In this document: positions 9,610 through 18,397 of the stretch, in pieces
Numbering within the stretch: the stretch's first letter is position 1
Layout of the letters: each line of letters begins with the position of its first letter
Assembly (NCBI GenBank): GCA_026002855.1
Contig: BPGD01000001.1
Span: 4,038,001 to 4,102,000 of the forward strand
Direction of reading: 5' to 3'
Source of the DNA: Bryobacteraceae bacterium
Lineage (GTDB): Bacteria; Acidobacteriota; Terriglobia; Bryobacterales; Bryobacteraceae
Length of the DNA stretch: 64,000 bases
Position numbers and translations under genes: made by a program
Notes under the pieces: model-generated
The model's database searches: none
Told to the model about the DNA's origin: nothing
What the model saw: only the letters and a program-made list of their open reading frames with translations

Positions 9610-11343
9610 ATGAAGCGCTCCGCCGCAGCCTGGGCCGTGCTGGTTGTGACGGCGGCAGCCCTCTGCCTCGCCGTCGCATCCTCGGCGCGCGAGCCCGTGG
9701 CGCGGGCCCCGCAGCGGCCCGTCTATCGCGACATCGCCGCAACTTGGCCGTTCCGTTACGTGTCCAATAACAGCCTGCACGGGCGGAAGTGGTTTCCGCA
9801 GCCGATGTGCGGCGGCATCGCGGTCTTCGATTATGACAACGACGGCCGGCTCGACATCTTTTTCACTAACGGCGCCCGCTTCCCCGAGCGCCGGCGGACG
9901 GATCCTTCCTACTTCAACCTCCTGCTGCGGCAGAAGCCCGATGGCACGTTCGAGGACATGACGGAGCGCGCCGGGCTGCAAGGGAAGGATCTCGACTTCA
10001 ACTTCGGCGTGGCTGCCGGCGACTACGACAACGACGGCTGGACGGACCTGTTCATCGCCACTGCCGGCCGCAATGTCCTGTACCGCAACATGCGCAATGG
10101 GACGTTCCGCGACGTGACTGCCGGTTCAGGCCTTGGAAAAAAGCCGCCCAATCTCCTCAGCGTCGTGGCCGCCTGGTTCGACTATGACCGCGACGGCTGG
10201 CTGGATCTGTTCGTTTCCAACTACACCTACTGGTCGCCCGAAACAGACCACCGCTGCGCGATGAGCGACATGGATCTCTACTGCGACCCGCGCCGCTACC
10301 CCAGCGTCCCGCACCAGCTTTTCCGCAACCTGGGCAACGGCACATTTGCTGACGTCACGGAAAAAGTGCGCCTCAATGAGGCCCCTGGCAAGGGAATGGG
10401 GGTTTCCATCGCTGATTTCAACGACGACGGATGGCTGGACATTTTCGTCGCCAATGACACGGATCCCAATTTTCTTTTCCTCAACCGCCAGGGGAAATTC
10501 TTCGAAGAAACCGGTCTCCAGCTGGGCGTGGCCTATAACGAGAACGCGCAGGCCGGCTCGTCGATGGGATGCGACGCGAAGGACTATGACAACGACGGCC
10601 GAACCGATATCTTCTACAACAACCTGCGTTCGCAGATCTGGGGCCTGCTGCGCAACACCGGCGGAGCGTTCGAGCTGGTCTCGACGCCGACCCGCATCAC
10701 CTACCTGAGCCGGCCCTATTCGGGCTGGAGCAACGGTTTCATCGACTATAACAACGACGGATGGAAAGACATTTACTCCTCCAATGGAGACGTCGATGAA
10801 TTCAACGAGCTTTCCCCGCAGAATGACACGATGTTTGAGAACGTGGAGGGAAAGCATTTCATCGACGTCTCGGCAGAACTGGGGCCGGATTTCATGCAGA
10901 GAGGATTCCAGCGCGGCTCGGCCTTCGCCGACCTGAACAACGACGGCTGGATGGACATCGTCGTCACGTCGCTGAACCGCCGGCCGCGGATCCTGCTCAA
11001 CAGCGGCCTGCCCGGCGCGCACTGGCTGCTTGTGGAACTCAACGGACGCCGCAGTCCCCGCGACGCCATCGGAGCCAAGCTCAAGCTGACGACGGTCTCC
11101 GGACGGACCCTCTACAACCACGTCTCGGTGAGCGTCGGGTTCATGGGGTCCAGCGACCGCCGCGTCCACTTTGGCCTCGGCCCGGAGACACGCATCCGCT
11201 CGCTGGACATCACCTGGCCCAGCGGCGTCCGGCAGACGCTCGAGAACATCGCCGCCGACCAGATCCTCCAGGTGACCGAACCGGCAGCCCGGCCCGCCGC
11301 CTCAAAGACGGCTGCGGCAAAAGCGGCACCCGCCCGGCGCTGA
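9610..11343 (+). CDS. ASPIC/UnbV FG-GAP repeat protein (CRTAC1-like), exported
   Basis: The 577-residue protein starts with a signal peptide (MKRSAAAWAVLVV to about residue 26). About seven FG-GAP/VCBS-type calcium-loop repeats follow (FDYDNDGRLDIFF, GDYDNDGWTDLF, FDYDRDGWLDLF, ADFNDDGWLDIF, KDYDNDGRTDIF, IDYNNDGWKDIY, ADLNNDGWMDIV), which should form a beta-propeller. A C-terminal ASPIC/UnbV domain (VHFGLGPETRIRSLDITWPSG) ends the fold, followed by an Ala/Lys/Arg-rich tail. Such proteins are abundant in Acidobacteria and are presumed surface or periplasmic binding proteins; the ligand is unknown. The start was placed at the signal peptide. A TTG 23 codons upstream, preceded by AAGGAG at 9524, is an alternative but would precede a poor leader. 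Confidence 0.88.
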   Translation: MKRSAAAWAVLVVTAAALCLAVASSAREPVARAPQRPVYRDIAATWPFRYVSNNSLHGRKWFPQPMCGGIAVFDYDNDGRLDIFFTNGARFPERRRTDPSYFNLLLRQKPDGTFEDMTERAGLQGKDLDFNFGVAAGDYDNDGWTDLFIATAGRNVLYRNMRNGTFRDVTAGSGLGKKPPNLLSVVAAWFDYDRDGWLDLFVSNYTYWSPETDHRCAMSDMDLYCDPRRYPSVPHQLFRNLGNGTFADVTEKVRLNEAPGKGMGVSIADFNDDGWLDIFVANDTDPNFLFLNRQGKFFEETGLQLGVAYNENAQAGSSMGCDAKDYDNDGRTDIFYNNLRSQIWGLLRNTGGAFELVSTPTRITYLSRPYSGWSNGFIDYNNDGWKDIYSSNGDVDEFNELSPQNDTMFENVEGKHFIDVSAELGPDFMQRGFQRGSAFADLNNDGWMDIVVTSLNRRPRILLNSGLPGAHWLLVELNGRRSPRDAIGAKLKLTTVSGRTLYNHVSVSVGFMGSSDRRVHFGLGPETRIRSLDITWPSGVRQTLENIAADQILQVTEPAARPAASKTAAAKAAPARR

Positions 11344-11380
11344 AAGGCCGTTTTCGACGCGCGGCTCAAGACTGGCCGCC

Positions 11381-13726
11381 CTATCTGAGGTCCGGCTGGG
11401 ACACTTTCCGCAGGTTCTGCTCGAAGAGTTTCAGAATACGGCGGTATTCATCGGTCCAGCTCGAAGCGTTCAAGAAGGCGTGGTCTTCCACCGGATAGAT
11501 GGCTACTTCCCAGTTCGTCTTGCCCAGCTCGATCAGCTTCTGTGCCAGCCGCACCGTGTCCTGGAAATGGACATTGGAATCGGCCATGCCGTGACCGATG
11601 AGCAGCGCGCCCTGGAGGCCGGCGGCGTGATAGATGGGCGAACTGCGGCGGTAAGCTTCGGGGTCGTCCTGCGGGAGATTGAGGATGGCGCCGGTGTATG
11701 GATGGTTGTAGTGAGCCCAGTCAGTGACGGGCCGAAGCGCGGCGCCGGCGGCGAAGACGCCGGGCTGGGTGAACATCGCCATCAGCGTGATGAATCCCCC
11801 GTAGCTGCCGCCGTAGATGCCGATGCGTGCGGGATCGGCGCCCTGCTCGTTCGCCAGCCATCGCGCGGCGTCGACCTGGTCGTCGAGGTCCTTGCCTCCC
11901 ATGTGCCGGTAGACGGCGACGCGCCAGTTGCGGCCGTGGCCGGCCGAGCCGCGGTAGTCGAGATCCAGCACGATGTAGCCGCGCTCCATGAGAAGATGGT
12001 GGAACATCGTCTCGCGCGCGTAGCTTGACCAGCCGCGGTGGACATTCTGCAAATAGCCGGCGCCGTGGACGAAAATCACCGCCGGCCCGCCCTTTTTCCA
12101 GTTTTTGGGCCTGTAAATATGGGCGGGAATTCGCGCTCCGTCGCGCGCGGGAATTTCGATGATTGGCGTGTCCAGCCACGGATATTTCGTGAATTCATCC
12201 ACCGGAGACACGGTCACGCGGCGCATTTCCGCCTGCGGCTTCGCGTCCATCAGATACAGCTCCGGCGGCTGGTTCCTGCGGCTGTGGATGACGGCGATGC
12301 GCGCGCCATCAGGCGACATTTCACCGGAATAAAAGCCGGGCGCGGCGGTGAGCCGGGTGCGCGGGCCGCCCGAGGCGGGCATCAGGTAGAGATGCTGCTC
12401 ATAGGGGCTTTCCTCGCTCGAAACCAGAAGGAACCGCTGTCTGTCCGGAGTAAGCTCCGCGCGCTTGACCTCCCAGCCGCCGGAAGTGAGCGCGCGCAGT
12501 TCGCCCGTCTCCCAGTTGGCCGCGTAAAGGTGAGCCCAGCCTTCTTTTTCGGCCTGAAACCACACTTCCCTTCCCCCGGGCAGCCAGCCGAGGGCCTGCG
12601 CGCCGGGCCCGTCCACCCAGGCGTCGTCGTGGAGCAGGAATAGCGGGCGGAGCTTCGCTTCCGCCGGATCCACGGCGAACACCCAGCGGTCCTTGAAGTC
12701 CGCGGCGCGGCCCAGCATGGCAAGCCGCGTGCCGTCATCGCTCCACTGCGGGTTGGCGAGCGTGACCGGGCGTTCCACCTCCTTGCCTTCGCGATTCGTC
12801 TTGATGCCCGGATCGAGCCAGCGGACCTCGCCGTCGCGGGTCCGGATCACCGCGACGCGCTGCCGCGGCTGGAGGTCGCCCACCTTGGTGCGCGTGGGCT
12901 GTGTGTCGGTGTATGCCGTCTCGGTCACATACAGCGGCATGAGCGCGGTCCTGGCCTCCTGCGGGCGTTCGGTGAGGAAGGCGAGGACATACGTTTCGTC
13001 GGGCGAAAGGATCAGATCCGTCACCGTCTGCCGCTGGGACAGCCGCAGGGGCTTGCGCGGATTTTCTTTCCGGCGCTTTTCCTCGCGCTCTTCGCGCTGT
13101 TTCGCGCGTTTTTCCACCGCCTCCAGCAGCGCGCGTTCTTCCTTTTTGAGGTACTCCTGGCTGGCCGTGCCTTTGCGCTGTTCGTCCGGGTCGGGCTGTC
13201 CGGGCGGGAGGATGTTGGTGAGCTGTTCGATCTCGCCGGTCTCGAGGGCAAGCGCAAACAGGTTGCTGCCCCGGACGAACGTCACGCGCTTGCCGTTGCG
13301 CGTGATGCGGGGCGAAGACTCGGCCTCGGTGGTGCGTGTCAGCCGTCGGGCGCGGTCGGTCGAATAATCGTAAAGCCAGATGTCGCCCTCGCGCGCGTAA
13401 ACGCCGAAACGGTCGTCGGCAGAGCGCGAAGCGCGCGCGGGCGGCGCTTCCGTGGCTTCTTCGTCGCTGAGGCGGCGCAGACCGGAGCCGTCCCGGTTCA
13501 CCACCCAGGTGGAATATTCCTTCTCCGGCGGCTCGGAGGCCTGCTTCCACTCGAAGTAGACGCGGCGGCCGTCGCCGCTCCAGCGGACCGCGCGGGGCTC
13601 GTAGCCGTAGAGCGCCGGCCCCTGCATGATCCATTCGACAGTGAGCGTCCTGGGCGGCGCCGGCTGTGCGGGCGCAGGCGGCGCGCACACGAGCCCAGCC
13701 ATCCAGATGCAGAGCAGATGTCTCAT
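11381..13726 (-). CDS. S9-family serine peptidase (prolyl oligopeptidase/acylaminoacyl-peptidase type), exported
   Basis: The 781-residue enzyme has a signal peptide (about residues 1-20), an N-terminal beta-propeller with TolB-like strands (WSGDGRRVYF, SPDETYVLAF, WSDDGTRLAM) and a C-terminal alpha/beta-hydrolase domain. The catalytic Ser lies in GIYGGSYGGFITL, the Asp in GHGMADSNVHF and the His in PVEDHAF. Such enzymes cleave short peptides or acylated N-termini in the periplasm. A highly charged Lys/Glu/Arg segment (about residues 180-225) interrupts the propeller and is probably a loop or coiled coil. It converges with the ASPIC/UnbV gene, 37 bp away, and diverges from the GNAT gene. Confidence 0.9.
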   Translation of the reverse strand: MRHLLCIWMAGLVCAPPAPAQPAPPRTLTVEWIMQGPALYGYEPRAVRWSGDGRRVYFEWKQASEPPEKEYSTWVVNRDGSGLRRLSDEEATEAPPARASRSADDRFGVYAREGDIWLYDYSTDRARRLTRTTEAESSPRITRNGKRVTFVRGSNLFALALETGEIEQLTNILPPGQPDPDEQRKGTASQEYLKKEERALLEAVEKRAKQREEREEKRRKENPRKPLRLSQRQTVTDLILSPDETYVLAFLTERPQEARTALMPLYVTETAYTDTQPTRTKVGDLQPRQRVAVIRTRDGEVRWLDPGIKTNREGKEVERPVTLANPQWSDDGTRLAMLGRAADFKDRWVFAVDPAEAKLRPLFLLHDDAWVDGPGAQALGWLPGGREVWFQAEKEGWAHLYAANWETGELRALTSGGWEVKRAELTPDRQRFLLVSSEESPYEQHLYLMPASGGPRTRLTAAPGFYSGEMSPDGARIAVIHSRRNQPPELYLMDAKPQAEMRRVTVSPVDEFTKYPWLDTPIIEIPARDGARIPAHIYRPKNWKKGGPAVIFVHGAGYLQNVHRGWSSYARETMFHHLLMERGYIVLDLDYRGSAGHGRNWRVAVYRHMGGKDLDDQVDAARWLANEQGADPARIGIYGGSYGGFITLMAMFTQPGVFAAGAALRPVTDWAHYNHPYTGAILNLPQDDPEAYRRSSPIYHAAGLQGALLIGHGMADSNVHFQDTVRLAQKLIELGKTNWEVAIYPVEDHAFLNASSWTDEYRRILKLFEQNLRKVSQPDLR

Positions 13727-13791
13727 AGGGCTGAAAAACGGATTCTCTCATACCGCCGCAGAGCTCATGTGCGGCCCCCGCGCGGCGTACA

Positions 13792-14628
13792 ATGGCGCTC
13801 ATGCCGAATGGTACAGACGCGCCCTTTGCGGATCTTGAGCTTGCGCAGCGGCTGGAGCGGGCCGAAGCGCTCAGTTCCGCGCGGTTCGTCGACTCCCGCC
13901 GACGGACGGCGCCCGGCGGCGGCGCGGAATGGCTGGAAACCGGCGGCACGGTAGCGCTCTACGACGGCGCCGGCTCTCCGGTGACGCAGACGTTCTGCCT
14001 GGGGCTGTTCGAACCAGCGACACCCGGCCTGCTGGACAGGCTGGAGGATTTCTTCTTCCAGCGTGGCGCGCCGACGCAGCATGAGGTGAGTCCGCTGGCA
14101 GGCGCCGCGTGTTTCGGGCTTCTCCAGGAGCGCGGTTACCGGCTGGTGGAACTGACAAGCGTGATGTACCGCGCTCTCGACGGAGAACTGGAGGCGCCGG
14201 AGAACGTGCGCGTCACGATCGTTCGGGAGGAGGAGGCTGACCTGTGGGCCCGCGTGGCCGCAGATGGCTGGAAGGACACCGCGCCCGAGTACTACGACTG
14301 GATCCTCGAGATCGGCCAGGTCTCGGCCCGCAAGGCAGACTCGCCCTGCTTCCTGGCATGGCTCGATGACCGGCCGGTGGCCTCGGCGGGACTGTCACTA
14401 GTTGCCCCGGTGGCGCACCTGGCGGGAGCGTCGACCGTTCCGGAAGCACGGCAGAAGGGCGCGCAGCGGGCGCTCCTGGCGGCCCGTCTGCGGCATGCCC
14501 GCGATCACGGCTGCACGGTGGCCATGATGGGCGCGGCACCGGGCAGCGCTTCGCAACGCAACGGGGAACGGCACGGCTTCCGCATCGCCTACACGCGGCT
14601 CAAGTGGCGGCGGGATGCGGCGCAATGA
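13792..14628 (+). CDS. GNAT-family N-acetyltransferase
   Basis: The 278-residue protein looks like a double GNAT. The first half (about 40-125) is an incomplete GNAT-like region. The second half (about 135-270) carries VASAGLSLVAPVAHLAGASTV and ARQKGAQRALLAARLRHARDHG, which is the acetyl-CoA pyrophosphate-binding loop and helix in slightly degenerate form (QKGAQ where the family has QxxGxG/A). Substrate unknown. An ATG three codons in (13801) is an equally good start. It ends 7 bp before the stop of the convergent oxidoreductase gene. Confidence 0.78.
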   Translation: MALMPNGTDAPFADLELAQRLERAEALSSARFVDSRRRTAPGGGAEWLETGGTVALYDGAGSPVTQTFCLGLFEPATPGLLDRLEDFFFQRGAPTQHEVSPLAGAACFGLLQERGYRLVELTSVMYRALDGELEAPENVRVTIVREEEADLWARVAADGWKDTAPEYYDWILEIGQVSARKADSPCFLAWLDDRPVASAGLSLVAPVAHLAGASTVPEARQKGAQRALLAARLRHARDHGCTVAMMGAAPGSASQRNGERHGFRIAYTRLKWRRDAAQ

Positions 14629-14635
14629 CCGCTGT

Positions 14636-15925
14636 TCAGCCCAGCTTCCACGGGGCGCGGTATTCGCGCCGCAGCAGCGCGCTGGCGCCCGGGTTGCCGG
14701 TCACCTGCCCCGTGTCGGCGTCCCATTCGACGCGGGTCTTCGAGCGCAGCGCGATGTTGCCAAGCATCGCCACGGCAGAGACGTGGAAGCCGATATCGAG
14801 ATTTTCCACCGGCTGCCGGCGGGATCGGACGCAATCGAGAAAATTGCGCGCATGCGCAATGCGCGCATTGTCGCCGGCGGGCGCACGGCGGCGCATCTCG
14901 ACCACCTTTTCGCGCTTCTTCGGTTCGGCGACGACTTCCCAGCCGTTGTTGTCGACGATCAGCGTGGCTTCGGTTCCAGTGAAGACGACGGCGTGCTCGC
15001 GGCGGTCGGGGCCGAGGCCGCATTGCACGGAATGCTCCCAGATCAGCGTGTAGGAGGGGAAATCGTAGACGGCGATCTGCGTGTCCGGCGTTTCGGTGTT
15101 GTCCTGGAGGACGTACTTGCCGCCGCTGGACACCACGCTCTTCGGCCACTCCGATCCCATGGCCCAGAGCGCAATGTTGATGAGGTGCACGCCCCAGTCC
15201 GTCATCAGCCCGCCGGCGTAGTCCCAGAACCAGCGGAAGTTGAAGTGGAAACGGTTGCGGTTGAAGGGCCGCCCGGGCGCGGGGCCGAGCCACATGTCAT
15301 AGTCCACGCCGGGCGGGACGGGTTCATCGGGCGGGTTGCCGCAGTCGGTCACCCAGTCGAGATAGGCGAAGCAGCGCACCTGGCGGATTTTCCCGATCTT
15401 GCCCGAGCGGACCATCTCCACCGCTTCGGCCCAGTGCGCGCCGCTGCGCCACTGCGTGCCCATCTGCGCCACGCGGCTGTAGCGGCGGGCCGAATCGCGC
15501 ATTACCTGCGCTTCCCACACGGTGGTGGCCAGTGGCTTTTCGACGTAGACGTCCTTGCCCGCCTGAAACGCCATCACGGTCGGCAGCGCGTGCCAGTGGT
15601 CGGGGGTACAGACGAGAACGACGTCAATGTCCTTGCGGTCGAGGACGCGCCGGAAATCCTTCACCGCTTCGGGGCGGTCGCGGTTGAGTTCTTCCAGACG
15701 CCGGAGAGTCTTTGCGATCATCGCGTCGTCCACGTCGCAGATGGCGGCGATCTCGCACTCGCGATGGGCGAGGAACGCGTTCGAATCGGCCACGCTGATG
15801 CCGCCACAGCCGATCAGGCCAATGCGGACACGGTCCGACGGGGGTGCCGGCTGCGCGCCGGCAGCGTACGCGGCCGAGGCGAGACTGGTCATCCAGGCGC
15901 GGCGGGTCCAGGCCTTCGATGTCAT
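14636..15925 (-). CDS. Gfo/Idh/MocA-family oxidoreductase with Tat-like leader
   Basis: The 429-residue protein begins with a twin-arginine-like leader (SKAWTRRAWMTSLASAAYA), suggesting export in folded form. The Rossmann domain follows (VRIGLIGCGGISVADSNAF), then DVVLVCTPDHWHALPTVMAF and the typical EKP lysine (YVEKPLATTVWEAQ). The C-terminal beta-sheet domain contains GGLMTDWGVHLINIALWAMG. Family members are NAD(P)-dependent sugar or cyclitol dehydrogenases. The substrate is not evident. The start at 15925 has a good GGAGG 7-8 nt upstream. It lies 63 bp after the histidine kinase gene on the same strand. Confidence 0.87.
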   Translation of the reverse strand: MTSKAWTRRAWMTSLASAAYAAGAQPAPPSDRVRIGLIGCGGISVADSNAFLAHRECEIAAICDVDDAMIAKTLRRLEELNRDRPEAVKDFRRVLDRKDIDVVLVCTPDHWHALPTVMAFQAGKDVYVEKPLATTVWEAQVMRDSARRYSRVAQMGTQWRSGAHWAEAVEMVRSGKIGKIRQVRCFAYLDWVTDCGNPPDEPVPPGVDYDMWLGPAPGRPFNRNRFHFNFRWFWDYAGGLMTDWGVHLINIALWAMGSEWPKSVVSSGGKYVLQDNTETPDTQIAVYDFPSYTLIWEHSVQCGLGPDRREHAVVFTGTEATLIVDNNGWEVVAEPKKREKVVEMRRRAPAGDNARIAHARNFLDCVRSRRQPVENLDIGFHVSAVAMLGNIALRSKTRVEWDADTGQVTGNPGASALLRREYRAPWKLG

Positions 15926-15988
15926 GAGCGGACCTCCGGGAGAAATCCTCACAGGAGCATACATCCTGGAGAGGGCGAAAAGAAGAGC

Positions 15989-17932
15989 TCAGTGCGCCGT
16001 CTCGTGGGGACGTGCCGGCTGCTGACCGACGAGGCGGCGGAGGTCTTCGAGGTGGAAAGGCTTGGCCAGGCAGGCGTCCATGCCGGCGTCGAGGCAACGC
16101 TGCACGTCTTCGGCAAGCGTATGCGCGGTGAGCCCAACCACGCGGCAGCGGCACCGCCCGGCGCGCGCCTCCTGCTGCCGGAGGCGGCGCGTGGCTTCCA
16201 GCCCGTCCATCTTCGGCATCTGCACATCCATGAGGATCAGGTCCCACTGCGCCCGGAAAGCCTCCGCGACGGCCTGTTCGCCATCGCCGACCGAGCGGAC
16301 CTCATGGCCCAGGCGCTCCAGCATTCGTTCCACCGCCCGGCGATTCACGGCGTTGTCTTCGGCAAGCAGGATTCGCAGGCGAGCGTGGTTGGAAGCGGCA
16401 GGCTCGGACGCGACATCAGCCGGCAGGGGCTGCGGAGCGGGCGGCAGCGGCAGCGTGAAGAAGAACCTCGACCCCTGGCCGGGCGCGCTCTCCAGCTCCA
16501 GCGCTCCGCCCATGCGCCGCACCAGGTCTTCGCTGATAGCCAGGCCAATTCCGGCGCCGCCGTAGCGGCGCGTGATCGAGTTGTCCGCCTGGGTGAAGGC
16601 GCGGAAGATTTCGCGATGCTTGTCGCGTGGGATGCCGATGCCCGTGTCGGAAACTTCGAAGCGGACCCTGGAGCCTTTCAGGGCGCGGATCTCCAGCTTC
16701 ACGTGCCCTGACGGAGTGAATTTGACGGCGTTGTTCAGCAGGTTGAGCAGCACCTGGCGGAGGCGCTGGCCGTCGCCCACCACCAGCGGGGGAAGCGCCG
16801 GATCGATTTCCACGTCCAGCCGCAGCCCCTTGCGCTCGGCCTCGACGGCGACCAGCGGCAGACACTCATCGACAAGCGCCTGGAGGTCGAATGGCTGCCG
16901 CACGATCTCAATGCAGTTCTTCTCGATGCGGGACAGATCGAGCACGTCATTGACCAGCGCCAGAAGGTGGCCAGCGGAGCTGCGGATCGTTTCCAGATAA
17001 GAACGCTGTTCCGGGTCGAGCTGCGTGTCCAGCGCGAGTTCGGTCATCCCCAGGATGCCATTCAGCGGCGTGCGGATCTCGTGGCTCATGTTGGCGAGGA
17101 AGCGCGACTTGGCCTCTTCAGACTGTCTGGCCTCCACCATCAGCCGCCGGATCTCCGCCGTCTGGCGCCGCACGGCACGGCGCAGGAGAAAGACCCACAG
17201 GGCGCCCAGAGCCGCTGCGAGCAGGGCGATGGCCGCCGCCGTCCGGATCCAGCGAAGGTTGACCGGCTCGGGCGGCGCCAGCAGGACGACATCGCCCGAG
17301 GAACGGAGCCGGAGCTGGAATTTATTCGTCTCTTCCGGAATCAGGATTCCCGTCACCTCGACCTGCGCGCCGACCGGCGCCAGCGCAAGAAGCGCTGAGG
17401 GCGCATCGGCGCTGCGGCGGATGTAGACGCGCAGCGCCGGACTCTTCGGGCCCAGCCAGAGCACGTCCCGTGTCTCGCCAATGGAAAGCTGAACCACCTG
17501 GCCCTGGACCTTGACAAGGCTGCCGGCCGCCTGACCTTCGAGAGCGCCGGCGAGAGAAAGCGGAAGCGGGGGCGGCGGCTTTGCCGTCCCAAGCACGCCC
17601 ACCCGCGCCTGCTGAAGCATGGGTTCGATCTCGCCGTCCAGGCCGAGCTGGCCACAGGCCCGAACCCGGGCGCCGCGAAGCAGGCGCAGGTCCGCGCCGC
17701 CCTGCACCATGATGCCCGCCGTGGCGTCCTGCACGTAAAAATCGCCGGGGCCCGACCGGAGCAGCCCGGTCTCCATCGTGACCACGCCCTCCACGCAGAA
17801 CGGTTCGTGGCTGCCCCGCGCGGCCTGCCTGCGAGCGTCGGCGATGGGCCTGGCCGGAGCCGGCTGGCCTTGCTCGTTCTCGACGGCAGGCAAGGCGGCC
17901 AGAATGGCCAGGATCACGTGGGGCAAGACCAT
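15989..17932 (-). CDS. Hybrid sensor histidine kinase with OB-fold-like periplasmic domain
   Basis: The 647-residue protein has a signal or anchor at the N-terminus, a periplasmic region (about 40-220) made of two similar beta-rich segments ([17 protein letters not shown] and [17 protein letters not shown]) that look OB-fold-like, and one transmembrane helix (about 230-251). A HisKA domain follows with phospho-acceptor His284 ([10 protein letters not shown]). The HATPase has N, G1 and G2 boxes ([28 protein letters not shown]). The C-terminal receiver has [11 protein letters not shown] and a Lys in AKPF. No HPt or DNA-binding output is attached and no response regulator is adjacent, so its downstream partner must lie elsewhere. 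Confidence 0.92.
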   Translation of the reverse strand: MVLPHVILAILAALPAVENEQGQPAPARPIADARRQAARGSHEPFCVEGVVTMETGLLRSGPGDFYVQDATAGIMVQGGADLRLLRGARVRACGQLGLDGEIEPMLQQARVGVLGTAKPPPPLPLSLAGALEGQAAGSLVKVQGQVVQLSIGETRDVLWLGPKSPALRVYIRRSADAPSALLALAPVGAQVEVTGILIPEETNKFQLRLRSSGDVVLLAPPEPVNLRWIRTAAAIALLAAALGALWVFLLRRAVRRQTAEIRRLMVEARQSEEAKSRFLANMSHEIRTPLNGILGMTELALDTQLDPEQRSYLETIRSSAGHLLALVNDVLDLSRIEKNCIEIVRQPFDLQALVDECLPLVAVEAERKGLRLDVEIDPALPPLVVGDGQRLRQVLLNLLNNAVKFTPSGHVKLEIRALKGSRVRFEVSDTGIGIPRDKHREIFRAFTQADNSITRRYGGAGIGLAISEDLVRRMGGALELESAPGQGSRFFFTLPLPPAPQPLPADVASEPAASNHARLRILLAEDNAVNRRAVERMLERLGHEVRSVGDGEQAVAEAFRAQWDLILMDVQMPKMDGLEATRRLRQQEARAGRCRCRVVGLTAHTLAEDVQRCLDAGMDACLAKPFHLEDLRRLVGQQPARPHETAH

Positions 17933-18001
17933 GGTTCAGGTTCTCTATCGGCCGACGGGTGCCGTCGTTTTAGTCCCTGGCGGCGTCATGCTTGGGAGCC
18001 A

Positions 18002-18325
18002 TCAGGCGGCGGGCTCGCTTCCGGCGGTGTCAGGGGCCGCGGCGATCCGGCCGCCCGGCCTGAGCACGCGCAGCATCGCGGGCGTCGGCGCATCCGGAGA
18101 TTCATCCAGAATGAGGTCGAACCAGGCGTCGACCCACGGGATGTCGGCGCGGTCGCCCTCGACGAACATCACGTGGTCGAGGTCGGCGCACTCCCTGCGT
18201 GCGGCAGCGATTTCGTCCCGGTTGCCGAGGCCGACCAGCGCGCCTTCGGCAACGCGCAACGCAAGCGCGCGCAGGTCCCGCATCTGGCGCAGCGAGGTGA
18301 GCAGCACCCGGTCGGCGGGCCCCAT
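18002..18325 (-). CDS. Short methyltransferase-like protein, SAM motif degenerate
   Basis: The 107-residue product resembles a shortened class I methyltransferase core. EGALVGLGNRDEIAAARREC stands where motif I and the following acidic loop would be, then FDLILDESPD and AMLRVLRPGGRIA, which match the late motifs. The Asp/Glu-x-Gly-x-Gly of motif I is not intact, so catalysis is doubtful. The start at 18325 fits the family-like beginning (MGPADRVLL). An ATG at 18379 would add 18 residues but would run through the marR palindromes. The gene is divergent from marR and may share its control region. Confidence 0.55.
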   Translation of the reverse strand: MGPADRVLLTSLRQMRDLRALALRVAEGALVGLGNRDEIAAARRECADLDHVMFVEGDRADIPWVDAWFDLILDESPDAPTPAMLRVLRPGGRIAAAPDTAGSEPAA

Positions 18326-18353
18326 ACTGGCGAATCTATCATGCGCTACCCCC

Positions 18354-18397
18354 TTGACGCGGGCGCGCAATAATGACATTATTTAGGAGTCCTAAAT
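18354..18397 (+). promoter_or_regulatory. marR promoter with two adjoining perfect palindromes (probable operators)
   Basis: TTGACG (18354-18359), a 17-bp spacer and CATTAT (18377-18382) make a plausible promoter. Palindrome 1, AATAATGACATTATT (18369-18383, 7-1-7), covers the -10. Palindrome 2, ATTTAGGAGTCCTAAAT (18381-18397, 8-1-8), overlaps the AGGAG ribosome-binding site and ends at the base before the ATG. The TTAG...CTAA arms resemble operators of the MarR/SlyA family, so autorepression is likely. If CATTAT is the true -10, transcription would begin inside the Shine-Dalgarno sequence, giving a nearly leaderless mRNA. Confidence 0.65.
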
